Source of the DNA: Bacteroidales bacterium UBA4284
Lineage (GTDB): Bacteria > Bacteroidota > Bacteroidia > Bacteroidales > UBA932
Reading direction: 5' to 3'
Length of the DNA: 9,100 bases
Assembly: GCA_002395925.1 (NCBI GenBank)
Contig: DGVM01000140.1
Location: 1 to 9,100, forward strand
Shown: one piece after another, positions 1-7,137 of the stretch
Position numbering within the stretch: position 1 is the first letter of the stretch
Layout of the letters: each line of letters begins with the position of its first letter
Made by a program: the position numbers and the translations under genes
The notes under the pieces: model-generated
What the model was told of the DNA's origin: nothing
Databases searched by the model: none
Seen by the model: only the letters and a program-made list of their open reading frames with translations

Positions 1-787
1 GAAACCCGAGGTAAAGACAGCCAAGGAGAACCTTGTTGTCTATATGCCTTTCGAGTCCGCAGAAGAGGCCGTAAAGGTCGGTGAAGGCATCACCTTCGCC
101 TCCAAGAACGGCGGCGCAAGCTTCGGCGCCGGTGAAATCGGCAACGGCTATGTCAACAGCACCGGAAAGAACGAAGAGGCCTACCTGAAGTTCAATCTCG
201 CCAAGGACAACGCACTCTCCAAGCTTACCGACGTCACCGTTACCGTATGGGTAAAGAACATAGAGGACTTCCAGAAGGGAGGCCTGCTCTCCGTGAACGG
301 CAAGCTCTTCCCCACCCAGGACTGGCCTTCCCTCGTAATGATGTTCGACAACAAGGGCGTCGATGAAGAGACCGGCGCCAAGAGGCAGCAGATCAACGGC
401 CGCATCATGTTCAAGAACGCCGAGGGCAACGAAACCAACCTCTGGCTCGACACCTGGGATGCCGCATTCGCAAAGTACGCAAGCTGGTTCCAGCTGGCAT
501 TCACCTATGAAGCTTCCACCGGCGCCTGGGCACTCTATGTCGACGGCGTCAAGGTCAAGGAAGCCGAATACGGCGACAAGATGGCATTCGGCGGCTGCAT
601 CCCTTCAGATGCCAACGCACTCTACGTAGGCGGATGGTCTTCCTTCATCGAGAAGTATGCAGGTGCCGCAGACTGGCAGACCTACTTTGCCGGTTCCCTC
701 GACGAGCTCCGCATCTTCAACAAGGCTCTCAGCGAGGCCGAAATCCAGGCTCTCCGCAAGGAAGAGGTTGCTATCGCACTCGACTGA
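1..787 (+). CDS. LamG/concanavalin-like domain protein, C-terminal part (5' end outside the window)
   Basis: The frame is open from base 2 and ends in TGA at 785-787, so the gene starts upstream; the ATG at 44 is internal. About 261 residues are visible. They read as one LamG/concanavalin-type jelly roll (Laminin_G_3 type): an opening NLVVYMPFES strand, a central WFQLAFTYEASTGAWALYVDGV segment read as the 'it has to look/feel' strand pair of the fold (residues here broken: WFQLAFTYEAS then TGAWALYVDGV), and the closing FAGSLDELRIFNKALSEAEI, which is the family hallmark. Such domains bind carbohydrates or act as accessory modules on surface proteins of Bacteroidetes. The signal peptide and any N-terminal domains are not visible, so export is inferred. 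A GH144 gene follows 46 bp downstream, suggesting a surface glycan-binding protein of the same polysaccharide locus. The domain call is firm; the ligand is unknown. Confidence -1.
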   Translation, partial: KPEVKTAKENLVVYMPFESAEEAVKVGEGITFASKNGGASFGAGEIGNGYVNSTGKNEEAYLKFNLAKDNALSKLTDVTVTVWVKNIEDFQKGGLLSVNGKLFPTQDWPSLVMMFDNKGVDEETGAKRQQINGRIMFKNAEGNETNLWLDTWDAAFAKYASWFQLAFTYEASTGAWALYVDGVKVKEAEYGDKMAFGGCIPSDANALYVGGWSSFIEKYAGAADWQTYFAGSLDELRIFNKALSEAEIQALRKEEVAIALD

Positions 788-801
788 TAAAATGTTTCCT
801 G

Positions 802-829
802 ACGGCGGGAAATCGGTTTTTCCCGCCGT
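802..829 (+). terminator. Strong intercistronic stem-loop, possible terminator or attenuator
   Basis: ACGGCGGGAAA (802-812) pairs perfectly with TTTCCCGCCGT (819-829) around a 6-nt loop, giving an 11-bp GC-rich stem. A G-U pair can extend it to 801/830. No U-tract follows; the only T-run lies in the loop and right arm. It sits 14 bp after the LamG stop and ends 4 bp before the GH144 start. It could terminate or attenuate transcription between the genes, protect the upstream mRNA 3' end, or mask the GH144 start. The structure is certain; its role is not. Confidence 0.45.
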
Positions 830-833
830 TCCC

Positions 834-2462
834 ATGTCAATACGATTCCATTACATTCTGATGGCCGCGGCACTTGCGGTCCTCTGCGCCTGTACGCCGG
901 AGCAGTCCGGGCGGACGCTTCCCCGTGCAATGGCCGTTACCGTCAGGATAGACGGCAGGACGGCCTCCACCGATGTCACCTGCGACGTGCGCACCGACGC
1001 CCCGGCAATAGAACTGGAATTCTCCCGCGAGGTTTCCATCGATGCCGACCGGGGAGAAGTGACATTCACCGGAGGGGAACTGACGGCGGCATATGGCAGC
1101 GACAGGACGAAGGTGGTATTCACCCCCGCCGGGCCGTTGAGCCATTTCCATCGTTACGCATTCACTCTTGCAAAGGGTGAGCACTTCGGAGTTGACGTTG
1201 TGGAACCCGTCGAGATACAGTTCCGCACAGTTTACGACCCCTCCGACAAATTCCCCCGCATTCCCGACGAGGAGCTCCTCACGCTCGTCCAGCGTCAGAC
1301 TTTCAAGTATTTCTGGGACTACGCGCACCCGGTGAGCGGACTTGCGCGCGAGCGGCTCGGGTCCGGCGAGACCGTCACCTCCGGAGGTTCGGGATTCGGC
1401 ATAATGTGCCTTCCCGTGGCCGTGGAACGGGGATTTGTGAGCCGCGCCGAGGCCGCGGAGCGCCTGCGCACCATAACGGGATTCCTCAAGAATAAGGCTG
1501 TGAGGTATCACGGGGCGTTCCCCCACTGGCTCAACGGCACAAGCGGCGCCACCATCCCCTTCAGCGCCAACGACAACGGCGGCGACCTCATCGAGACAGC
1601 ATTCCTCATCCAGGGACTGCTGGCGGCGGCGGGCTACTTCGACCGGCCGGAAGAGGCCGGCATCCGGGAGGATATAGACGCCATCTGGCGCGACGTGGAA
1701 TGGGACTGGTACACCCGCGGCGGCCAGGATGTCCTCTACTGGCACTGGTCCCCCGACAAAGGCTGGGCGATGAACATGCAGATTAACGGCTGGAACGAGG
1801 GCCTCATCGCTTACGTGCTGGCCGCATCCTCCCCCACGCATCCCATCAAAGCGTCCGTTTACCACAACGGCTGGGCGCGCGGCGGCGGCATGCGCAACGG
1901 GCGCAAGTTCTACGATATCACGCTGCCGCTGGGAAGCGACCTCGGCGGGCCGATGTTCTTCGCGCATTACTCCTTCCTCGGCCTCGACCCCCGGGGACTC
2001 AAGGACCAATACGCAGACTACTGGGAGCAGAACTTAGCCCACGCACGCATCAATCATGCCTATTGCGCCGCCAATCCCAAGCATCACGCAGGCTATTCTG
2101 CCACTTGCTGGGGGCTTACCGCAAGCGACATTTCGGGCGGCTATACGGCCTCCTCTCCCACCAACGACCGGGGTACAATAGCACCTACAGCGGCACTGGC
2201 TTCAATGCCCTATACTCCGGAGGAAAGCATGGAAGCACTGCGCACTTTCTACTATTTGTACGGAGACAGGCTTTGGGGCGAATACGGGTTCCACGACGCC
2301 TTCTGTCTCGACTCTGCCTGGTTCGCTTCTTCTTACATCGCCATCGACCAGGGCCCCATCGTGGTAATGATAGAGAATTACCGTTCCGGGCTGCTCTGGA
2401 ACTGCTTCAGCAAGCACTCCGACATCGCCGCAGGACTTTCGGCACTCGGATTCAGCCGCTGA
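834..2462 (+). CDS. GH144 family glycosidase lipoprotein (glucoamylase-like, Pfam Glycoamylase)
   Basis: A 542-residue protein. I chose ATG 834 because it yields a lipoprotein signal peptide ending in lipobox LCAC with Cys20; the frame is open further upstream (to 657) but that part overlaps the LamG gene. Residues ~30-125 look like a Big_5/SbsA Ig-like domain (IELEFSREVSID, then VVFTPAGPLSHFHRYAFTL). The catalytic (alpha/alpha)6-type domain runs from ~135 (FPRIPDEELLTLVQRQTFKYF) to the end. An acidic cluster N-D247-N-G-G-D251-L-I-E254 and W320-N-E322-G are strongly family-like and probably line the active site; the catalytic residue is not assigned. Characterised GH144 enzymes are endo-beta-1,2-glucanases or sophorose-releasing exo-enzymes on beta-1,2-glucan. 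Lipidation suggests an outer-membrane or periplasmic location. The neighbouring LamG protein fits a glycan-use locus. Family confidence is high; substrate is inferred from the family. Confidence 0.9.
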   Translation: MSIRFHYILMAAALAVLCACTPEQSGRTLPRAMAVTVRIDGRTASTDVTCDVRTDAPAIELEFSREVSIDADRGEVTFTGGELTAAYGSDRTKVVFTPAGPLSHFHRYAFTLAKGEHFGVDVVEPVEIQFRTVYDPSDKFPRIPDEELLTLVQRQTFKYFWDYAHPVSGLARERLGSGETVTSGGSGFGIMCLPVAVERGFVSRAEAAERLRTITGFLKNKAVRYHGAFPHWLNGTSGATIPFSANDNGGDLIETAFLIQGLLAAAGYFDRPEEAGIREDIDAIWRDVEWDWYTRGGQDVLYWHWSPDKGWAMNMQINGWNEGLIAYVLAASSPTHPIKASVYHNGWARGGGMRNGRKFYDITLPLGSDLGGPMFFAHYSFLGLDPRGLKDQYADYWEQNLAHARINHAYCAANPKHHAGYSATCWGLTASDISGGYTASSPTNDRGTIAPTAALASMPYTPEESMEALRTFYYLYGDRLWGEYGFHDAFCLDSAWFASSYIAIDQGPIVVMIENYRSGLLWNCFSKHSDIAAGLSALGFSR

Positions 2463-2485
2463 CGGTCCGCACCCTCGCTTTTGGG

Positions 2486-2505
2486 ACAAAACATCGGATT
2501 TGGTA
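2486..2505 (+). promoter_or_regulatory. Candidate operator, copy A (core CGGATTTGGTA)
   Basis: The 11-mer CGGATTTGGTA at 2495-2505 recurs exactly at 7147-7157, upstream of the fimbrillin promoter. A CAAA at 2487-2490 keeps the same spacing to the core as CAAA at 7139-7142. The core begins 72 bp before the -7 box at 2567 here and 59 bp before the -7 box at 7206 there. I found no other copy by eye. Sharing between only the two fimbrial promoter regions suggests a common regulator, possibly the AraC-type protein encoded at 5378. That link is inference. Confidence 0.45.
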
Positions 2506-2532
2506 TCAATCGAGCCGGGTGCCGATGTTTTG
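2487..2532 (+). terminator. Inverted repeat after GH144, possible terminator
   Basis: CAAAACATCGG (2487-2497) is a perfect 11-bp inverted repeat of CCGATGTTTTG (2522-2532), separated by 24 nt. It lies 24 bp after the GH144 stop and ends 34 bp before the -7 box of the next promoter, so it is well placed to separate the two transcription units. The right arm ends in TTTT but no U-tract follows. The loop contains the ATTTGGTA sequence shared with the fimbrillin promoter region, so it may instead be, or overlap, a protein-binding site. Confidence 0.4.
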
Positions 2533-2540
2533 AAGTTTCC

Positions 2541-2574
2541 TTACGGCCGATTTATATAAAATTTGTTAAATTTG
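2541..2574 (+). promoter_or_regulatory. Promoter of the fimbrial accessory operon
   Basis: TAAATTTG at 2567-2574 matches the Bacteroidetes -7 consensus TAnnTTTG exactly and lies in an AT-rich stretch unlike the surrounding genes. No good TTTG -33 box is present at the usual 19-21 bp spacing; TTACGG at 2541-2546 is the nearest candidate, which may mean the promoter needs an activator. Transcription would begin near 2581, leaving a leader of only about 10-15 nt before the start codon. The sequence TTTGTGGGTTA starting at 2571 closely matches TTTGTGAGTTA at the fimbrillin promoter. Confidence 0.6.
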
Positions 2575-2593
2575 TGGGTTATTCTGTTAGTAG

Positions 2594-4333
2594 ATGATGA
2601 ATTTCAAATCCGCAATATCGGCCCTCCTGATTGCTATCTGCTTCTCCGTCAATGGTTTTGCCCAGGAGCAGACGGCAAGGGACTCCGCCGAAATGGCCCA
2701 GCGACAGCTGGACTCGCTCCGTAAACACTCACCTTCCCTCGGAACCAACCTCTTCTGGTGGGGCGCAGCGGCGCCGAACGCCCAGTTCTGGCTTCCCGTG
2801 GGCGACAACATCACCCTCGGACTCTCCGGCGCCCTCAAACCCTGGCCGCGCTGGCTCCCATGGGACAACGACCCGAAGGTTGACAGCAAATGGCGCCACC
2901 TGGCAGTAGTGCCCGGCATCCGCTTCTGGCCCAAGTACAACTACAGCGGCCTCTGGCTCGGCGCCGACATCGTCTGGACCCACTACAACGTGGGCGGCGT
3001 CACCTTCCCTCTTGGTCTGTATCCCGAGGTCCGCGAGCACCGTCTCCAGGGTGATTTCCTGGGTCTGGGCATCAACATCGGCTATTCCTGGTGGCTCAGC
3101 AAGCACCTGCGCCTCGAGGCGGAAGTTGGTGTGGCAGCCGGATACAACAGCGCCGACCGCTACCAGTGCTCCTGGTGCGGCGCCAACCTTGGCAAGACCA
3201 GCGGCCCGGTAATAGTTCCCAAGCTCGGTCTCAACCTGGCGTACAACTTCTTCAAAGAGAAAGAAATAGAGCCGGTAGAGACCATTCAGCAGCCACTCGA
3301 TACCCTAAAGAGGCCCGACCCGGTGAACCCTCCTGCAGAGTTCGTCGCAGCGCTGCCGTTCGTCGCCGACTGGAAAGGCATTGCCGGCCAGTTGGAGAAG
3401 GACCATCCGGTGCTTCGCCCCTCGAGCGAATATCAGCCCTACACCCCCGACCGCATTCTCCGCAAGGAAGAAGCTCCGCTGTACGTATTCTTCGAGCTCG
3501 ACAAGTCCAAGCTTCTCAGGGAGTTTGACGAGCCCACCGCACGCGGGAAGGCCGCACACCGCAACAACGGACCCGTGCTCGACGAAATCATGGACATCAC
3601 GTCCAAGATCCTTGCCGACACCACGAGCAGCGTAACCAAGATCCAGATCATCGGTCTCGCATCAGTCGAAGGCCGGCCCAAGCACAACCAGGACCTGTCC
3701 GACGCGCGCGCCCTTGCGCTTCAGCGCTACATACAGCAGCGCCTGCCGGTAGGTGACGACATGTTCGACACCGTTGGCGGAGGCGCCGCATGGACCGAAT
3801 TCCGCGACGAACTCAACGACCTGCTGCTGCAGGGAGGAGGTGCCGGACTGACTGCGGAACAAATCCGGTCAATCATCGACATCATCGACTCCGAGCCCAA
3901 CCCGGCCCGCCGCGAGGCAAAGGTCAAGAAGGCCGACGGAGGAAGGATATACAAGCTCCTGCGGGAGAACATCCTCGGTGACCAGCGTAACTCCGGATAC
4001 CTGAGGATCTACTACGACTACGTGCCCGACGAAAGCGCGAGGGAGATCAACGAGGGAATCCGTCTGCTGGAGCAGAAAGACTACGCAGCAGCCCTCAAGG
4101 CCCTGGAAGCCAAGCGTGACGATCCCCGCAGCCATAACGCCCTCGCCGTGGCCCTCTTCTACAACGGCCGCGAAGCCGAAGCCCTCGACATGCTCAGGCA
4201 GGCGGCAGCGGACGGTGACGAAAGCGCAGAACGCAATCTCATGCAGCTCCAGCGCATAATGGAGCAGCGTGCAGCCTATGAGCAGTACCTGCGCGACATG
4301 GAAGAATATGCACATTTAAGGTACGGAAGGTGA
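2594..4333 (+). CDS. DUF3575 - OmpA-like - TPR envelope protein of the fimbrial operon
   Basis: A 579-residue protein with a Sec signal peptide (about 1-23, cleavage near GFA-QEQ); ATG 2594 and ATG 2597 are both possible starts. Residues ~46-220 match DUF3575 in character: LGTNLFWWGAAAPNAQFWLP, then KWRHLAVVPGIRFWPKYN, then alternating strands ending in LGLNLAYNFF, consistent with a small outer-membrane beta-barrel. Residues ~296-475 are OmpA-like: LYVFFELDKSKLL at the start and ASVEGRPKHNQDLSDARALA as the helix that follows the usual strand, with an insertion before YLRIYYDYV of the kind seen in Bacteroidales pilus-locus OmpA proteins. Residues ~484-555 form TPR-like helices (EINEGIRLLEQKDYAAALKA). 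DUF3575 and OmpA-like proteins commonly accompany FimB/Mfa2 genes in Bacteroidales. A role in anchoring the pilus machinery across the outer membrane and peptidoglycan is inference. The stop overlaps the next start by one base (TGATG), implying co-translation. Confidence 0.8.
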   Translation: MMNFKSAISALLIAICFSVNGFAQEQTARDSAEMAQRQLDSLRKHSPSLGTNLFWWGAAAPNAQFWLPVGDNITLGLSGALKPWPRWLPWDNDPKVDSKWRHLAVVPGIRFWPKYNYSGLWLGADIVWTHYNVGGVTFPLGLYPEVREHRLQGDFLGLGINIGYSWWLSKHLRLEAEVGVAAGYNSADRYQCSWCGANLGKTSGPVIVPKLGLNLAYNFFKEKEIEPVETIQQPLDTLKRPDPVNPPAEFVAALPFVADWKGIAGQLEKDHPVLRPSSEYQPYTPDRILRKEEAPLYVFFELDKSKLLREFDEPTARGKAAHRNNGPVLDEIMDITSKILADTTSSVTKIQIIGLASVEGRPKHNQDLSDARALALQRYIQQRLPVGDDMFDTVGGGAAWTEFRDELNDLLLQGGGAGLTAEQIRSIIDIIDSEPNPARREAKVKKADGGRIYKLLRENILGDQRNSGYLRIYYDYVPDESAREINEGIRLLEQKDYAAALKALEAKRDDPRSHNALAVALFYNGREAEALDMLRQAAADGDESAERNLMQLQRIMEQRAAYEQYLRDMEEYAHLRYGR

Positions 4334-5373
4334 TGAAGAAGTTTCTAAGCATATTCGCATCAGCCCTTGCGCTTGCCGGCTGCTGCATGGTGGACGAAGA
4401 TCTCAGCGGGTGCCCCGACGAGTACAGCATCGATTACGAGATGCGTCTGGTGACCAACGTACAGACCGAAATCAACACCGTACTTGGCTTGGAGGCCGAC
4501 GTACACGTTGCCAAGGCCCTGCGGGAATACCTCAAGGACATTTTCTCCGACTTAGCCCACGACGTGGACCTGTCGTTCTACGATTTTGCCGAGCCGCGTC
4601 CGGTACTGAAGCATTTCAGCGACATAATGGACGCCAACCAGACGAGCTACACCCTGCGCCTGCCCGTTCACGAGTACATGCATCTGGCAGTGGCCAACCT
4701 CGTCGACAACAATCTTGTAAACCTCGATGCGGCAGGAACCTGCGGCACGTCGCGGCTCTTGCAGAACAGTCCCGGGGAAGGAAACGTAATAGAGCCGCAC
4801 AACACCGGCCTCTTTACCGCACGCCTGCCGATGAACATCCTTGAAGGCATCGACCAGAACTTCCTGGTACAGCTGTATATGGCAAACTGCGCCACCGCCC
4901 TTGTGGTGGACTGGACCGGAGCCCCCGCCGTAAACGGCCTCAGCGCCTGCACGACCGGATTCGCAAGTTCGTTCAACATTGCGGACAGCACCTACGTATT
5001 CAAGGAGAATCCTCTGGTGAAGGCCGACTTCATCGACGTTCAGGAAGGATACGAAGACTGCTACGTCACCGTTCAGTTCCCCTCCCACGAACCCGAGGAC
5101 GTGGAAACGAAGGTTGTCATAGAGACCACCGACCCGTTCATCTCCGATAACGCCGACGAATCCCTCTGGGAATGGCAGGTTTACGTAAGGATGCCCGACG
5201 GTTCCGTAACCAGGACCCGCCTGGGTCTCGTCAAGCCGCTCCGCGCCGGACAGCTCAAGATACTCCGTATCCACATTGGAGCGGGCGGAGAAGCAATTCC
5301 CGACGACTCTTCCGTAGCCACCAGCGTAGAACTTGACTGGCAGGATGCCGGTTCCCATACAATAATCCTGTAG
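4333..5373 (+). CDS. FimB/Mfa2 family fimbrial anchor lipoprotein
   Basis: A 346-residue protein from ATG 4333, which overlaps the previous stop in TGATG; a GTG at 4330 would add one residue. The N-terminus is a lipoprotein signal with a perfect lipobox LAGC (Cys17), followed by the family signature DEDLSGCP. The two-domain beta-rich body and a C-terminal segment rich in KILRIHI and SVELDW strands fit FimB/Mfa2 (Pfam PF08842). In Porphyromonas gingivalis, Mfa2 and FimB anchor the type V pilus to the outer membrane and limit its length. The same role is inferred here. Its partners are the DUF3575-OmpA protein upstream and the Mfa1-type fimbrillin downstream; in P. gingivalis the anchor gene follows the major subunit, whereas here it precedes it. 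The GGAAGG at 4325-4330 is too close to the start to be a normal ribosome site, so reinitiation is likely. Confidence 0.85.
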   Translation: MKKFLSIFASALALAGCCMVDEDLSGCPDEYSIDYEMRLVTNVQTEINTVLGLEADVHVAKALREYLKDIFSDLAHDVDLSFYDFAEPRPVLKHFSDIMDANQTSYTLRLPVHEYMHLAVANLVDNNLVNLDAAGTCGTSRLLQNSPGEGNVIEPHNTGLFTARLPMNILEGIDQNFLVQLYMANCATALVVDWTGAPAVNGLSACTTGFASSFNIADSTYVFKENPLVKADFIDVQEGYEDCYVTVQFPSHEPEDVETKVVIETTDPFISDNADESLWEWQVYVRMPDGSVTRTRLGLVKPLRAGQLKILRIHIGAGGEAIPDDSSVATSVELDWQDAGSHTIIL

Positions 5374-5377
5374 CCTG

Positions 5378-7135
5378 GTGAAAAAAATCGCAGTTGCCCT
5401 TAGCCTTTTCATCCTTGTCTGCTGCTCCCGGAATGTTCCCGATTGGCAGGCAAACTGGAAATTGGACACCCTGCAGTTGCAGGATGCGGCAATGATGATT
5501 CACGACAAGGAGCCCCAACGCGCCCTGGCTATGATCGATTCTGCCGAGGCGATCGGCAGCACCAGCTCCTATATGGCCGATTTCCTCAGGGCCAAGGTTT
5601 ACGCACAATCAAGCGCCATCGATGTCAAGAAGGACACTGCGCTGGTAATGCTCAAGTCCCTGCTCGACAACGACTCCACGAAAATCGCCGGCCAAGCGGG
5701 CATAGACCGTCGCATTGAAGTGCTTTCCCTGCTGACCGGCACCTGCCGTAAGCGCGAAGAATACATCGACTACCTCAACTACGCCTCCCAGCTTTCCGAA
5801 CTTTATAAACTCAACGGCAGCAAGGCCGACGCCCTGCGGACAGACGCCGATCTGGGCTATATCATGACGATGATCGGGCGGCGTGACGAGGGCGTACAGC
5901 TGATAGACAACGCCATAAGCTCGCTCAAGGGGGACAAGAGCATGGACAGGCTGGACGCATTCATAGTCAGCTCAAAACGCAAGATTTTTGTCTTGAATGA
6001 CGAAGGAGACTACGAAGGAGTCATCAACCTCGCAAAAGACATCATCGCAGAAATTGACCGTTACGAAAGTTCTCCTTCAGAATACGCCGAAGACAACTAC
6101 CGGTTGCCTCCGATCTGGCTGGACCGGAAGCGCTGGAGCAACTTCTATCGCGCCCAGGCACAATGCTATGCAGCCAACGCATACGCGCTTTCCACGCCCG
6201 CCGATCGCGACTCTGCGGCAAAGTACATACAGCTGTTCCGTGCATCCGACTACGGCAAAACAACCAACGGCCGGTGGATGGCTCTTCCGACGTCTGCCGC
6301 CCTCGGAGATTGGGACGAGGTGAATTCCATGCTGGATATCATCGAGTCGCAGAACACCGTCAACCCTTCCTCTCCGAAATACGCCAAAATTCTTTACTAT
6401 AGAGCTTTGGTGGCAAATGCCCGTGGCCGGGTAAAAGAGGCATATGAGCTTATGCGCGAACATGCCGAACTGTCCGAAAAACTGAACCGTGAAGAGAGTG
6501 ACGAAGACCTGAGAAAACTCAGCGCGAACTATTCAGCCAGGGAAAATGAACTCAAACTACATCAGGTAGAAACGGCCAGCCGCACCCAGAGCATCATCCT
6601 TGCCCTTTTGTTACTCGGGGGAATACTGTCCCTGATATTCACGCTGCGCTTCAGAAAACAAAGAATCTCTCTCGAAGAAAAGAACAAGGTTCTGGCCAAG
6701 GTCATTGAAAAGTATTCCGAAACCATGAACATAGAACCTCAGGAGGAAGACACGGCAGACGAAAGTGCCGCTGACGAAGAGGATGACACCCCCGCAGGCG
6801 GTCCGGACCAGGAACTGTTCGCCCGCATCGACGGCGTCATACGTTCCGAGAAACTGTACGCCAACAAACTGCTGCAGCGCCAGGACATCATAGACCGTTT
6901 CGGAATATCCCGCCATGCCCTGAACGATTTGTTCAACAACTATGCAAACGGACAGTCTTTCCCCGGTTACATCAATTCAATCCGCCTGCAGGAAGCCCTT
7001 TTCCTGCTCAAGAACGATCCCGGCATGAGCATTACGGCAATCGCGGAAGCCGTCGGCTTCACTCCTGCCAATCTGCGGGAACAATTCAAACACCGCTTCG
7101 GAATGACCCCTGCCGAATACCGTCAGAGTATTTAA
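5378..7135 (+). CDS. Membrane-spanning TPR sensor / AraC-family transcriptional regulator
   Basis: A 585-residue protein beginning at GTG 5378, 4 bp after the anchor gene's TAG, so it is part of the same operon. The N-terminus is a hydrophobic export signal ending in LVCCS (Cys15, Cys16): either a weak lipobox or a signal anchor. Residues ~25-395 are helical TPR-like repeats, predicted to be periplasmic. A transmembrane helix spans about 406-423 (SIILALLLLGGILSLIFTL), followed by positively charged residues, a coiled-coil-like segment (~425-448), an acidic linker (453-470) and a C-terminal AraC HTH pair (~500-584). The second helix-turn-helix carries the family signature GFTPANLREQFKHRFGMTPAEYR. 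The layout matches one-component membrane regulators of Bacteroidetes: signal outside, DNA binding inside, no kinase. Control of both fimbrial promoters is inferred from position and from the shared motif. The ligand is unknown. Confidence 0.88.
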   Translation: MKKIAVALSLFILVCCSRNVPDWQANWKLDTLQLQDAAMMIHDKEPQRALAMIDSAEAIGSTSSYMADFLRAKVYAQSSAIDVKKDTALVMLKSLLDNDSTKIAGQAGIDRRIEVLSLLTGTCRKREEYIDYLNYASQLSELYKLNGSKADALRTDADLGYIMTMIGRRDEGVQLIDNAISSLKGDKSMDRLDAFIVSSKRKIFVLNDEGDYEGVINLAKDIIAEIDRYESSPSEYAEDNYRLPPIWLDRKRWSNFYRAQAQCYAANAYALSTPADRDSAAKYIQLFRASDYGKTTNGRWMALPTSAALGDWDEVNSMLDIIESQNTVNPSSPKYAKILYYRALVANARGRVKEAYELMREHAELSEKLNREESDEDLRKLSANYSARENELKLHQVETASRTQSIILALLLLGGILSLIFTLRFRKQRISLEEKNKVLAKVIEKYSETMNIEPQEEDTADESAADEEDDTPAGGPDQELFARIDGVIRSEKLYANKLLQRQDIIDRFGISRHALNDLFNNYANGQSFPGYINSIRLQEALFLLKNDPGMSITAIAEAVGFTPANLREQFKHRFGMTPAEYRQSI

Positions 7136-7137
7136 AC

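Noticed and set aside
657..833. N-terminal extension of the GH144 frame to an earlier ATG
   Set aside because: It would overlap the LamG gene by 130 bp and bury the lipoprotein signal peptide that begins cleanly at 834.
837..2009. 390-codon minus-strand frame opposite the GH144 gene
   Set aside because: Shadow of a GC-rich coding region; no domain, and the + strand protein is unambiguous.
2063..2533. 156-codon + strand frame overlapping the end of GH144
   Set aside because: Out of frame with the conserved GH144 C-terminus; arginine-rich shadow sequence that also runs into the intergenic inverted repeat.
2487..2574. Invertible (phase-variable) promoter of the Bacteroides type
   Set aside because: The inverted repeat arms do not flank the promoter and are only 24 bp apart, and no recombinase gene is in the window.
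4552..5469. 305-codon minus-strand frame opposite the anchor gene
   Set aside because: Spans the boundary of two real genes and has no recognisable domain or promoter.
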